Part shown: positions 1 through 8,807 of the stretch, one piece after another | Layout: every line of letters begins with the position of its first letter | Numbering within the stretch: the stretch's first letter is position 1 | Assembly: GCA_905233405.1 (NCBI GenBank) | Contig: CAJOEG010000001.1 | Span: 1 to 36,575, forward strand | Direction of reading: 5' to 3' | From: an uncultured Bacteroidales bacterium | Lineage (GTDB): Bacteria > Bacteroidota > Bacteroidia > Bacteroidales > ML635J-15 | Length of the DNA stretch: 36,575 bases | Notes under the pieces: generated by a model | Told to the model about the DNA's origin: nothing | Seen by the model: only the letters and a program-made list of their open reading frames with translations | Database searches by the model: none | Translations under genes and position numbers: made by a program

Positions 1-1587
1 AACTGCAATGTTATGTATGCCGTCGTAGCTGAAAGGCGAATCGAAGAAGAAGCGTGTCCATCCGTTCTTGACGATTGCAACAGACGAACCGCCAGTATAT
101 ACCTTATCGGCTGCGGTAACAGGAATCCAGTCTGTGCCACTGCTGAAAGACGACTTGTTTGTATATACCATATAAATGTCAACATCGCGTTTCCTTGCTG
201 TTCCGCCGTTATAGAACGATATGCCCCTTATCAACACCCTGTCTCCATCACCTATCTCATCTGCAGTATATATCTGCTGGGTAAGCGAATATGCATAATA
301 TGAATATGTCGGCAAATAAGAACTTGTTGAAGTGGAAGCTGTTGTAATATCAATCTGGTCATCGCACAAAGTTCCGAAAGTATATACTTCGCTTTCTGCA
401 CTCTGGTCATTTACCGTACAATTGGCCACGATCTTTACCTCGTAGTTTGTTCCGCCCAAAAGACCTGTAAGCGTATATGGATTAGCGCTTATACTATTTT
501 CAGTATTCCAAGTATCGGCATCGGCAACCCTATACATAAAGTCCCAGCTTGTTTCTCCGTTATTTGCACTCCACGTTATTACAGCCGATGAAGCTGTTAC
601 GCTAGATGCTGCAATACGCGTAGGTCGCAGACAAGATGGACATTCCACAGTATAGGTCTGTGTTGTCAGAGAACCAGAACCCACAAATATTGTCGTGCCT
701 TCGGCATCGAACACTTCGTATGAGCACTGACTGTCGTACGAACCGCTTACCCATACGAAATTCAAATCCCTGTCTTTGCAAACGGGAAGAACACCAGTAA
801 CCAAACCTTCTCCTGTCCCTATAGTCAAAGTAGCAAGAACGATATCCGTCTCATCATCCACAACATTTATGGCCGCTCCATTCCATCCATCGTAATTGCT
901 ATCCTCCAACCTGTATGATATTTCGCACATATCCTCCATTTCGCACAAGCCAGTGGTAACAGTAATCATAACGGGATGGCTGTAGTCGGCGCCACCGCAG
1001 TAAGCACGAACATAGATGTCATACTCGGTATTGGGCGATGCGTTAGGTATAGTAACAGGTACGTTGGTTCTGCTATTTGTACTCTGCGGATTGCTCCAAG
1101 TCGGGTCGTTGCCGTGTGCCACACATTCATACTGCCAGTTGTCTGCATCGCTCTCCCACGACAGTACCGCAACGCTGGCAGAAACCATTCCGACAGTAAG
1201 ATTTGTAGGTCTATGGCAGGCTTCATCGGTAGTGAAAGTCGTAATTTTGCTAGGTTTGCTGTCTTCATCCACGCACACTCCCTGCACCCTTACCAAATAT
1301 GCAGTCTCCGGTGTAAGACCGCCTAGCGTATATGGGTTATCCGTTACATCGGTGTATTCTGTCCAGGTGGAACTGAATATTGCGATGTCATCAATATAGA
1401 AGCAGTCTTCGTTGCTGTCAACAGAGCCATCCTTTTGGTAAGACCAACGCAATGTGTGGGAACCTACAGCAATATCATACGAATAGTCCTTCCACGCACC
1501 TGCACCCGAAATTCCATTAAGGCCATCCTGTTCATTACCGTCAATGTAGAAATAAGCCTTGTCCCAACGTTGATAGTAACCGGCGAG
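1..1587 (-). CDS. Adhesin-like FN3 protein, C-terminal part (partial, frameshifted from upstream part)
   Basis: I translated this stretch by hand on the minus strand. It is open without a stop from 1587 to the window edge, in a different frame from the segment upstream. It starts in the middle of a domain (WDKAYFYIDG, then CFYIDDIAIF) that is a near copy of one in the upstream frame. FN3 domains follow, opening with CHRPTNL and CLRPTRI. Between them is a domain with CEISYRLEDSNYDGWNG, like two in the 2046-aa adhesin at 17552-23692. The last part (LPTYSYYAYSLTQQIY) resembles the N-terminal domain of that same protein. It is a continuation of the gene starting at 7096, not an independent gene. 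The T9SS sorting domain, if any, lies beyond the window. Role inferred: secreted surface adhesin or matrix protein. Confidence 0.8.
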
Positions 1588-4500
1588 TTATAATTTACTG
1601 CAAGTTCAATATAAGATATACCAGAAGACTCTCCTTCACAAGTACTTTTTGCGACAAAACTGCCGTCCTTTTCCACAATTTCAAACGGATAGGTAGCATC
1701 GTTTGTGAAAGAGGCCTGACTAAGGTCGCCAGTCTCAAAATTAGCATTTAGCAACGATTCATTTACCATTACCACATAACTGTCGCCATATCCATCCCAA
1801 GCCACACTTGCATCGCGTGCGTTAATGTCAGTTACTGTAACATTTCTCGGTGTAGGACAACTTTCCAGTTCAAATTGCAGAATGTCGCTTGGATCGCTCT
1901 CAATGCCATTGCCGCAATCATACTTAACCATTGCTAAATATGTTACACCAAGGCTAAGACCATCAATATCGTATGAATTCCCACTAACAGAGTTTTCTGT
2001 CCAATTGTCCGAAAACATAATAATATCGTCAACATAGAAGCAGTCATCTCCACCATCCACAGAACCATCCTTAGTATAATACCACAGCAATGTATGGCTA
2101 CCTGCTGTGAGTGTATAAGTATAGATTATCCATTCTCCATCTCCCGAAATTCCATCAAGGTCTGTCTGAACATTATTATCAATGGAGAAATAAGCCTTGT
2201 CCCAACCCGATTCAGAAGAAACTTTAGCCCTGAAACTGATAGTGATTGTACTGGTAGAGTTTACGGAAAGTTCCAAACTTGATGTTTGGCTACCTTGTCC
2301 ACCATTACCACTCTTTACCACAAAATTGTCATCAATCTGCACAACGGTAAACGGATAGGTAGCATCGTTTGTGAAAGAGGCCTGACTAAGGTCGCCAGTC
2401 TCAAAATTAATATTTTCTATCGCTTCGTTTAACATTACCACGTAGTCTTCGCCAGAGCCAGTCCATATAAGAGTAGTTCCTGTAGGAGTCATATTTGTAG
2501 CTTCGAGGTCAGTGGGTACAGGACACGGAGCTGTCGTAAAGTTGATAATTTCCGACCAGCCGCTTTCGCCGTCAATGCCACCGCATACAGCCTTTACGCG
2601 TACATAGTAGGTGGTTTCTACAGCAAGACCATTGATTGTGACTCGAGTATTGTCGGGAACATTAATCGAAGTAGCCCCCGAAAGGTCGCTGTTGAGGCTG
2701 TACTGGACAACCCAGTTTTCGGCACTGCCGTTTTCTGTCCACACTATACGGGCCGACTTTTCGGTTATGCTCTGCGATGGTGCCGCGACATCCGATGGTG
2801 TAGGACAAGCAACAGGAGTGGTGAAATTCACTGCCACCGTAGCGTCGCTGTTGCCGTTGCTGCAGTTGGCTCGTATCTGAACACTATAGTCGTAGGACGG
2901 TGTAAGATTGCCTATGCTGGCCGTCATATCCGTTGTACCAGTTACATCAGTAAGAGCAGTCCACGCACCGCTGTTAAGCCTGTATTCCCAACCTGTTTCG
3001 TCACCAGCGACTGCTGTCCACTGTAGGACTGCTGTTCTTGCGGTTATGTTCGATACCGTAAGTCCAGTAGGTACAGGACATGAGGTAGTAAAGTTTGACG
3101 TTGCCGTAGCATTGCTGTCGCCATTGCTACAATTGGCCCTTATCTTAATAGTATATGAAGTAGAAGAAGAAAGACCCGTTATGGTTGCGGTCTTGGTTGT
3201 TGTACCTGTTACACCTGTAATTTCTGTCCACGTACCATTATTGAGACTATATTCCCAACCTGCTTCGTCGCTTGCAGTCCACGAAAGGTCAACAGAGTTA
3301 TGCGTAATGTTCGACACCGTAAAGTTGCCCGGAACGGGACATATTGTCGTGAATGTCACAGCTTCGCTTGCATTACTTTCGCAGTTGGCACATACGGCAC
3401 GAACCTTAATGCTGTATTCAGTTGTTGAAGTAAGTCCGCTTATGGTTGCGGTCTTGGTAGTTGTACCTGTTACGCCCGCAATAGAATACCAGTTTGCCCC
3501 ATTGTCGTCTGTGTATTCCCAACTGGTTTCGCTGCCGCCAGGAGTCCACGAGATGTCGGCAGAATTACCGCCTATGTTAGAAGCGGTGGTAACGATGGTA
3601 GGCACAGGACACAGTGTTGTGAAGTTTGTACTGACGGCATCGCTGTTTATGCAGTCGCAGCACTTTGCCTTCACCCACACATAGTAGGTTGTTCCGTTGG
3701 CAAGTCCTGAAAGCGAATGCGATGCAGTGCCGCTAATCGTTTCTGAAGTAGCAGTTGATATGTCGTTTGTTGTACTGTAACTCAGAATCCAGTCGGTGAT
3801 GCCGCCGCTCTGCGACCAAGTAAGAGTTGCTGAATTTTTTGTTACATTGCTTGAAGCAAGGCTTGTAGGAGCCGTACAAGTGCTGGTTATCTTGAAATTG
3901 TCAACGGCGGCAGGATTGTCTCCACTTGATGTATCATCTCTCCAAGCAAATACCACATAGTAGGTTCCTGCAGTTTCTGCGGTAAATGTATAACTATAGC
4001 CATTACCGCTATTGGCTGTTTGCCAATCAGAAGCCAGATTCAGTTTACTGCCACCATCTATGGCAATCCAGCCAGCTGGCAATGCACTTGTGCCAAATCC
4101 TGATGGGACAGATGTCGCTGCAGCAAGCATAACATTTACAGGCACTAGTGCAACCCTCAAATAGTCGTATGTACTTTCTCCATTACATTTCCAGTCGTAT
4201 GTGAAAGTATATTGCTTGGCTTCGAAAGTAAAGGGCTTGATTGCATATACCATAGCAGCCGAGTTGTTTGTATATGCATACGTAGTGCCATCATTAGTTA
4301 TGTATAGGGATTTAGAACCTCCATTGTTAATGCCGGTGCCTATCATCCAATGGTTTGTAAGTTGAGAGCCATTTACTTCATCCACAAATTCCCACGTGGT
4401 GCTTTGAGCCTCAAAGTCGTCGCACCAGCAACTTACAACAGCGACAGAAGGCTGATTAAGCGTTTTAAATGTATATGTACTGCTCCAGTCGCTTGTTCCG

Positions 4501-4802
4501 TCGGTGCCGCCGCACTCTGCCCTGACACGAGCATAATAGGTCTGTCCAGCACTCAGGCCAGATGAAATCTCCTTTGAAGGTGTGCCGTTGCTAATAGTAT
4601 ATTCGGTGTATGTTCCCGATGTGAAATCGGCGCTAGTCCCGCACTGCAATTTCCAATTGGTGGCAGAGCCGCTTTCCGTCCAGCCGAGAGTGGCGGAAAC
4701 ATTGGAAACAGCGGTGGTATGAAGGAATTGTGGCGTGAGACAGGATGGTAGCAAATCAACAACAATATCATCAATATATACAGAAGGATAACTACTTATG
4801 AC
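1566..4802 (-). CDS. Adhesin-like FN3 protein, central part (frameshifted at both ends)
   Basis: This is an open frame of about 1,080 residues with no natural start. A TTG near 4754 is only an internal leucine codon, because the frame continues upstream with SVYIDDIVVDLLPSC, matching the equivalent point of the 2046-aa adhesin (GVYIDDIEVMPLQSC). It holds about nine FN3 repeats, most opening with C-P-x-P (CPVPTGLTV, CPVPGNFTV, CPTPSDV). It also holds cleaved-adhesin/MAM-like jelly-roll modules, one with GTGINNGGSKSLYIT and two with FETGDLSQASFTND. Cysteine pairs recur per repeat. Near 1566-1587 the frame is lost where a 28-bp deletion is visible by comparison with the preceding module. The frame then runs out of phase to a stop at 1464, and those last residues are not genuine. 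Function inferred: extracellular adhesion. Confidence 0.8.
1683..2409 (-). repeat. Duplicated adhesin module with a 61-bp perfect direct repeat
   Basis: Positions 1683-1743 and 2349-2409 are identical over 61 bp, with an offset of 666 bp. They encode the FETGDLSQASFTNDATYPF segment in both modules. The surrounding FN3 plus jelly-roll module is duplicated at lower identity. This is a recent internal duplication and a natural substrate for slippage, recombination or assembly error. Confidence 0.85.
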
Positions 4803-7096
4803 TTATACATACGGAAAGCAATACTTTCGGCATCGTTTGGTGCTCCATTCAGATAAACAGTAAACTCCTGATATGTTGTTGTAAGAGAAGATGCCAGATT
4901 ATTACTCAAAGGTGTAAACAAACCATTCCTTATATAACCCACATAAAACTCATCTGGAAGTGTACCATATTTTGCTTGGAATTCAATCTGCAAAGTATTG
5001 ATGTCGTCCATAGGTGGCAAGGCTATTATACTCTGTGAATTAGTACTAGTATATGTGTACATATACAAACAATTGCTACCACTATGCGCCCCAGAACCGT
5101 ACACATACGGATACGAAGAATAATACTCAATACGAGTCCAGCAATACGGGACTATGGAAGTAGGCATTTCGTCAAAATCTTCTCTATAAGGAATGGGTTG
5201 GTCGGTAGCACATTCGGTACGGAAAGAGTCCTCTATCGTCCCGCTCTGGTCTTCGGCACCACAATATGTACGCACCTTGACCGTGTATGGTGTATTTGGA
5301 GAGAGGGAAAGTGTTGCGGATGTGGTATTGACTGTAGTCCAGTTGGCGCCATCATCTATTGTGTATTGCCACTGTGTTGCGCTCCCCGTATAAGTCCACG
5401 AAATATCCGCTGAATTTTCGGTAATGTTGCTAATTATAAGGTTGGAAGGCATACGGCAGGACAACTTGGTTATGCTGAAATTGTCAATGGCGGCAGGAGG
5501 ATTCGTACCACTACTTCCATCGTTTGCCCACATAAATACCATATAGTAGGTACCAGCAGGCACTGGTATGGTCAGGCTTTTGCTTTGCCAAGTAGTAACA
5601 AGATTCAATTTTGAGCCAGTTTCCCCGTCGTTATCCAACGGAATCCATCCAGAGGGAGTTGCGGTTGTATAACCATTTGTACTAGTTGTACCATCGGGAA
5701 GATTTCCAGCAGTAAATGTTGCCGAACCAGCAGGTGCCAACCACGCACGAATATAGTCATAATTGCCTTCTCCATAGGCTTGCCAGTCGTACTCGAAAAT
5801 ATAATCGCTATCGCCGAAATTAAAGAGCTTGGTGGCATATACAATATTTACAGCATTATTAGTATATTCATTTGGAGGAGGAGTTCCACTAGTATTATTA
5901 GTAATATAAAGTGATTTTGACCCACCATTATTTACACCAGTACCTACAACCCAGGCGTTGTTACCGCCATTTACATAGGCCCAGTTGACTGTTCCTTCGA
6001 AGTCGTCACTCCAACCGTTGCCTACATCTTGCGGATCGGTACTGAGAGTTTTGAAAGAAGAAATTGCACTCCATTGGCTATCACCATCGCCACCACCGCA
6101 GTTGGCCTGCACCTGAACATAATAGGTAGTGTTTGCTGTTAAGCCTGTAAGGTTTTTTGTCGGGTCGCCACTTGCTGTAGCTGTCGAGTATGTACTAAGT
6201 GTGCTACTTGTGCCATAGTGTATTGTCCAGTTTGAAGCATCGCTCTCCCACTCGATTGTTGCACTAGTTTTAGAAAGAGTGGTTGCATGAACGTTTCTAG
6301 GTTTTGGACATGATATGACTGGTGGTGCAAAACGATAATAACGATTAGCCCCGAACCACGTACTTGCAGCATTGGTTGTCGTACTTCCAGCTGTAAAATG
6401 AGTTGCGGTATTATTTGATGAAGAGATAATCCATCCGTCTGAACTATTCACACAAAGTCCACACTGATGAGCAACAGCAGGTGCTGTAGAAGGAATTCCA
6501 CCACTATCAGGGAAAACAATCTCTATAACGCCAGTGGAATAAAGATGAATCTGCCATTTATATTCATAACTTCGTGTAGTAGAAGTATATGTTCCCAAAC
6601 AAAATTCCACAACCAATTTAGTACTTTCGACAAGTTTACTTTTTACATAGTGATTAGCAGTGTAACTATAACCATCGCATCCGAAAGCATTAATCTTTGG
6701 ATTATTGGAATTTGAGTAAGATGAACTAAATGGTGTAGTGTAATAACTCGTACTCGTAACTGTATTTCCAAGCCTCAAGTTTCCGTCGGTATTAACGGAA
6801 AAATTTTCATACGTTTCTTCTCCAAACGGAAAAGTAAAACCTATACGTTTTACTTCTGAAGCTTTACTATCTCCAGCAGATCCAGCAATCAAAGGTGTCG
6901 CACCTGTTGTAATATCTACCCACTTGCTTGCATCTGTACCCGTCGAAAAAGTGTATTCGACTAAAGTCTGTCCCCACGCCGTAGCGCTAAAGAATAAGCA
7001 AAAGACAATTAACAATGTACAATTAGCTACGCTGAGCTGAAGGTTGATAATGGATAATTGCTTTACAATCTTGGATTGCATAAAATTTCTTTTCAT
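4796..7096 (-). CDS. Adhesin-like FN3 protein, N-terminal part with signal peptide
   Basis: This is the start of the giant adhesin gene. I prefer the ATG at 7096 (MKRNFMQSKIV) over the in-frame ATG at 7132, which adds 12 polar residues ahead of the signal peptide. A hydrophobic stretch (CTLLIVFCLFFSATAWG) before Q-T-L fits a Sec signal peptide. A beta-rich domain with FPFGEETYENFSVNTDG follows. Next come an FN3 repeat (CPKPRNV), a cleaved-adhesin-like module (NAWVVGTGVNNGGSKSLYIT), a second FN3 (CRMPSNL), and a module beginning CATDQPIPYREDF. The last module matches residues around 823-985 of the 2046-aa adhesin. The frame ends prematurely at 4796 in FRMYKS, just before the conserved YIDDI strand, which is found in another frame. 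Probable T9SS cargo. This is either a decaying gene or an assembly error. Confidence 0.8.
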   Translation of the reverse strand: MKRNFMQSKIVKQLSIINLQLSVANCTLLIVFCLFFSATAWGQTLVEYTFSTGTDASKWVDITTGATPLIAGSAGDSKASEVKRIGFTFPFGEETYENFSVNTDGNLRLGNTVTSTSYYTTPFSSSYSNSNNPKINAFGCDGYSYTANHYVKSKLVESTKLVVEFCLGTYTSTTRSYEYKWQIHLYSTGVIEIVFPDSGGIPSTAPAVAHQCGLCVNSSDGWIISSSNNTATHFTAGSTTTNAASTWFGANRYYRFAPPVISCPKPRNVHATTLSKTSATIEWESDASNWTIHYGTSSTLSTYSTATASGDPTKNLTGLTANTTYYVQVQANCGGGDGDSQWSAISSFKTLSTDPQDVGNGWSDDFEGTVNWAYVNGGNNAWVVGTGVNNGGSKSLYITNNTSGTPPPNEYTNNAVNIVYATKLFNFGDSDYIFEYDWQAYGEGNYDYIRAWLAPAGSATFTAGNLPDGTTSTNGYTTATPSGWIPLDNDGETGSKLNLVTTWQSKSLTIPVPAGTYYMVFMWANDGSSGTNPPAAIDNFSITKLSCRMPSNLIISNITENSADISWTYTGSATQWQYTIDDGANWTTVNTTSATLSLSPNTPYTVKVRTYCGAEDQSGTIEDSFRTECATDQPIPYREDFDEMPTSIVPYCWTRIEYYSSYPYVYGSGAHSGSNCLYMYTYTSTNSQSIIALPPMDDINTLQIEFQAKYGTLPDEFYVGYIRNGLFTPLSNNLASSLTTTYQEFTVYLNGAPNDAESIAFRMYKS

Positions 7097-7144
7097 ATCA
7101 CTTGTGTTTTTATGTTCGTAAAAAATGTTCATATAATGTTTCTT

Positions 7145-7277
7145 GTTTAAGGTTCAATGTTTAAGGTTCAATGTTTAAAGTTTCACGTTTCTAAGTTTCT
7201 ATGGCTAAAGCCGTTTCTGAGTTTCTAAGTTTAAGGTTCAATGTTTAAGGTTCAATGTTTAAGGTTCAATGTTTAAG
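7145..7277. repeat. GTT-phased heptamer repeat tract 1
   Basis: Tandem degenerate 7-mers all begin with GTT: alternating GTTTAAG and GTTCAAT, then GTTTCAC and GTTTCTA, then the alternating pair again. A short GGCTAAAGCC palindrome interrupts the tract near 7202. It fills the gap between the adhesin start and the XRE gene. Confidence 0.85.
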
Positions 7278-7283
7278 GATAAT

Positions 7284-7580
7284 TTATAATGGTCGAGCAA
7301 TAGTTAAACCTAAAACATTAAGTATATTGAGGAAGAGACCTGCACTTGGCTCTACGCTTCCTGTCTCAATGCGTGATATATATGATTTTTTTGCTCCTAC
7401 TTTCTCGGCAAGTTCCTGCTGGGTCAAGCCTTCGCTCTTGCGAGCATCGTGAATGATAGACCCTACGCAATAAGCGTACGCCTCCCTGCGGAATTCCTCG
7501 CGTTGCGGAGTCCACGGATTTCCGTACAACGAGTTTAACACTTCGTCAAAGTTACCTATGTTATTGCTGTTTTTCTGCAT
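7284..7580 (-). CDS. XRE-family helix-turn-helix protein, HigA-like (orphan antitoxin)
   Basis: This 98-aa protein has a C-terminal XRE/Cro-type helix-turn-helix: SEGLTQQELAEKVGAKKSYI carries the two helices and ISRIETGSVEPS follows. The N-terminal part (FDEVLNSLYGNPWTPQREEF) resembles the lead segment of HigA-type antitoxins common in Bacteroidales. I chose the ATG at 7580. The longer frame begins with a TTG at 7601 that overlaps a TAACTTTG promoter element, so it is unlikely to be the start. No RelE/HigB-like toxin lies beside it, and the neighbouring gaps are heptamer repeats. Likely role: DNA-binding repressor, perhaps a remnant of a toxin-antitoxin pair. Confidence 0.8.
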   Translation of the reverse strand: MQKNSNNIGNFDEVLNSLYGNPWTPQREEFRREAYAYCVGSIIHDARKSEGLTQQELAEKVGAKKSYISRIETGSVEPSAGLFLNILNVLGLTIARPL

Positions 7581-7598
7581 AAGTTTTTTTAGTGGGTG

Positions 7599-7606
7599 CA
7601 AAGTTA
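7599..7606 (-). promoter_or_regulatory. Bacteroidota -7 promoter element for the XRE gene
   Basis: On the minus strand TAACTTTG fits the Bacteroidota -7 consensus TAnnTTTG and lies 18 bp upstream of the ATG at 7580. No clear TTG is seen at the -33 position. Confidence 0.5.
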
Positions 7607-7647
7607 TAAAAATTTACATATATGAAAACTTCTTATGAATAATTAAA

Positions 7648-7732
7648 GTTTAATGTTCAAAGTTCAATGTTTAAAGTTTAAAGTTTCTGGTTTCTATGTT
7701 TCTTGTTCAATGTTTAATGTTCAATGTTGAGA
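7648..7732. repeat. GTT-phased heptamer repeat tract 2
   Basis: Twelve consecutive 7-mers start with GTT (GTTTAAT, GTTCAAA, GTTCAAT, GTTTAAA, GTTTCTG and similar), with a single 1-base insertion at 7697. The tract ends in the 18-bp palindrome-like GACGCGCCATGGCACGAC at 7731-7748. It lies between the XRE gene and the toxin gene. Confidence 0.85.
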
Positions 7733-7753
7733 CGCGCCATGGCACGACTGTAC

Positions 7754-8023
7754 TTATTTGTCGTTATAATGTTTATATGCGGTAAGGACAAAGACAATGA
7801 CCTCGTTGTCGTTGATTTCATACACCAGCCTATGCTTCTGCGTGATGTGGCGGCTCCATTGGTTTGGTCTTCCCTTCAACTGCTCGGGATGACCAGTACC
7901 AGTACGAGGATGCTCCATAAGTTCGGTCAATAACTTTTCCAACTTTTGAAAAACCTTAGCCTCGTTATGCTTCAGCCGCTGCATATCTTCCTTTGCCTTA
8001 TCGGTGTAATCCAACTTATACAT
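7754..8023 (-). CDS. yoeB: YoeB/Txe-family mRNA interferase toxin
   Basis: This 89-aa RelE-fold toxin is close to the usual YoeB length of 84. The YoeB signature is present: HPEQLKG with Glu47, WSRHIT with Arg58, HRLVYEI with Arg65, and a C-terminal HY at 85-86. These correspond to the E. coli YoeB active-site residues E46, R59, R65, H83 and Y84, so the toxin looks catalytically intact. YoeB toxins bind the ribosomal A site and cleave mRNA during translation. The gene lies 5 bp downstream of its antitoxin in the same orientation, the usual antitoxin-first order. The partner does not look like a typical YefM. Confidence 0.9.
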   Translation of the reverse strand: MYKLDYTDKAKEDMQRLKHNEAKVFQKLEKLLTELMEHPRTGTGHPEQLKGRPNQWSRHITQKHRLVYEINDNEVIVFVLTAYKHYNDK

Positions 8024-8028
8024 AATTG

Positions 8029-8277
8029 CTATAGACTATTCAAAAAGTTTTTCAGTTCTTCCTTGCTCTCAATGCGATGCACCTTGCCTTGACGGACCTG
8101 TTCTCGCGCTTCATCGACCCTAGCAAAAAACTCTTCCTTGCTAAGTTCGGTATCATCCGCCTGCTTCTCGGCAACAAGCTTGCGGAGGTATCTCGCTGCT
8201 CGCTTCAGCAAGTCCTCGTCCTCGGCTATGATGCTCATATTCCTAAGCAATTCCGCATTCATCTCTAGTGCTGTCAT
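8029..8277 (-). CDS. Antitoxin partner of the YoeB-like toxin
   Basis: This is a small acidic, helix-rich 82-aa protein (MTALEMNAELLRNMS at the start, SKEELKNFLNSL at the end). It is encoded immediately upstream of the yoeB-like gene with a 5-bp gap. Size, charge, position and a C-terminal segment able to wrap a toxin support the antitoxin role. The sequence does not show a clear YefM/Phd N-terminal DNA-binding motif, so the family is left open. Upstream is heptamer repeat tract 3 rather than a clear TAnnTTTG promoter; the nearest match is AAACTTTG. Confidence 0.8.
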   Translation of the reverse strand: MTALEMNAELLRNMSIIAEDEDLLKRAARYLRKLVAEKQADDTELSKEEFFARVDEAREQVRQGKVHRIESKEELKNFLNSL

Positions 8278-8287
8278 AATTCTAAAA

Positions 8288-8347
8288 GTTCAAAGTTTAA
8301 TGTTCAATGTACAAAGTTTCTGTTTTTATTTGTTTTTATAGTTCAAT
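8288..8347. repeat. GTT-phased heptamer repeat tract 3
   Basis: Five consecutive 7-mers (GTTCAAA, GTTTAAT, GTTCAAT, GTACAAA, GTTTCTG) are followed by a T-rich stretch and another GTTCAAT at 8341. The tract separates the YoeB cassette from the PIN cassette. Confidence 0.75.
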
Positions 8348-8354
8348 TTTATAT

Positions 8355-8807
8355 TTATTTTACTCTCATTTTTATTAGTGAAAGTCCCATTTGATGACTT
8401 ATTTTTAGCATTCCTTTAAACTGACTGAAGTCGGAAATATTATTTGTAAGTATGGTATCGCATTTCAGTTTTTCGGCAATGGCAAAATGCACATTGTCCT
8501 CAATGTCTTCGTTGTTGGTGGCAAGCCCCTTCTCAACATCGACAGCTTCAAGCGATGCCATAGTAATCTTGGAGGTAAGCCTACCAAGTGCTGCGGCTAC
8601 TTCCTCGCGACTAAAAGCCTTGCGAGTCTTCTTTGCAGTCTGAAGATTGCATACAGTCTGCACGGCCGCCAATGTAGAAGTATACAGCACTTCCCTGCGG
8701 CGTTTCTTGAATATGTGGTTCAAAGCAGCCACATCGTCAGCCTGCCCCGTGCAGTAGTTAATCAGCACATTGGTATCAATATATATCCTCCTCGATATTG
8801 TTGCCAT
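8355..8807 (-). CDS. PIN-domain ribonuclease toxin (VapC-like)
   Basis: This 150-aa PIN-domain protein has an N-terminal YIDTNVLINY with Asp11. A central DIEDNVHFAIAEKL supplies Asp104, and TILTNNISDF supplies Asn/Asp near 122-126, as in metal-dependent PIN nucleases. The segment where many VapC toxins carry a second acidic residue reads TSTLAAVQTV and lacks it, as in several Bacteroidota PIN proteins. The ATG overlaps the TGA of an upstream fragment (TGATG), a classic translationally coupled antitoxin-toxin arrangement. That upstream antitoxin reading frame appears to be interrupted by the 92-bp repeat, so the toxin may now be uncoupled or silent. Confidence 0.85.
   Translation of the reverse strand: MATISRRIYIDTNVLINYCTGQADDVAALNHIFKKRRREVLYTSTLAAVQTVCNLQTAKKTRKAFSREEVAAALGRLTSKITMASLEAVDVEKGLATNNEDIEDNVHFAIAEKLKCDTILTNNISDFSQFKGMLKISHQMGLSLIKMRVK

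Noticed and set aside
2908..3684. Long plus-strand open frame (258 codons) opposite the adhesin
   Set aside because: It is antisense to a clearly coding repetitive adhesin frame. Its Val/Pro-rich repeats mirror the FN3 repeats on the other strand.
4553..4774. Short minus-strand frame beginning with several Met and Leu codons at the adhesin junction
   Set aside because: It overlaps the adhesin coding sequence in a third frame and has no homology to the paralogue. The true continuation is the frame with SVYIDDIVV.
1566..4805. Programmed ribosomal frameshifting to make a full-length adhesin
   Set aside because: No slippery heptamer or downstream structure stands out at either site, and one site is a plain 28-bp deletion.
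7145..7732. Regular repeats that might be a CRISPR array
   Set aside because: The units are 7-mers without unique spacers of constant length, and no cas genes are present.
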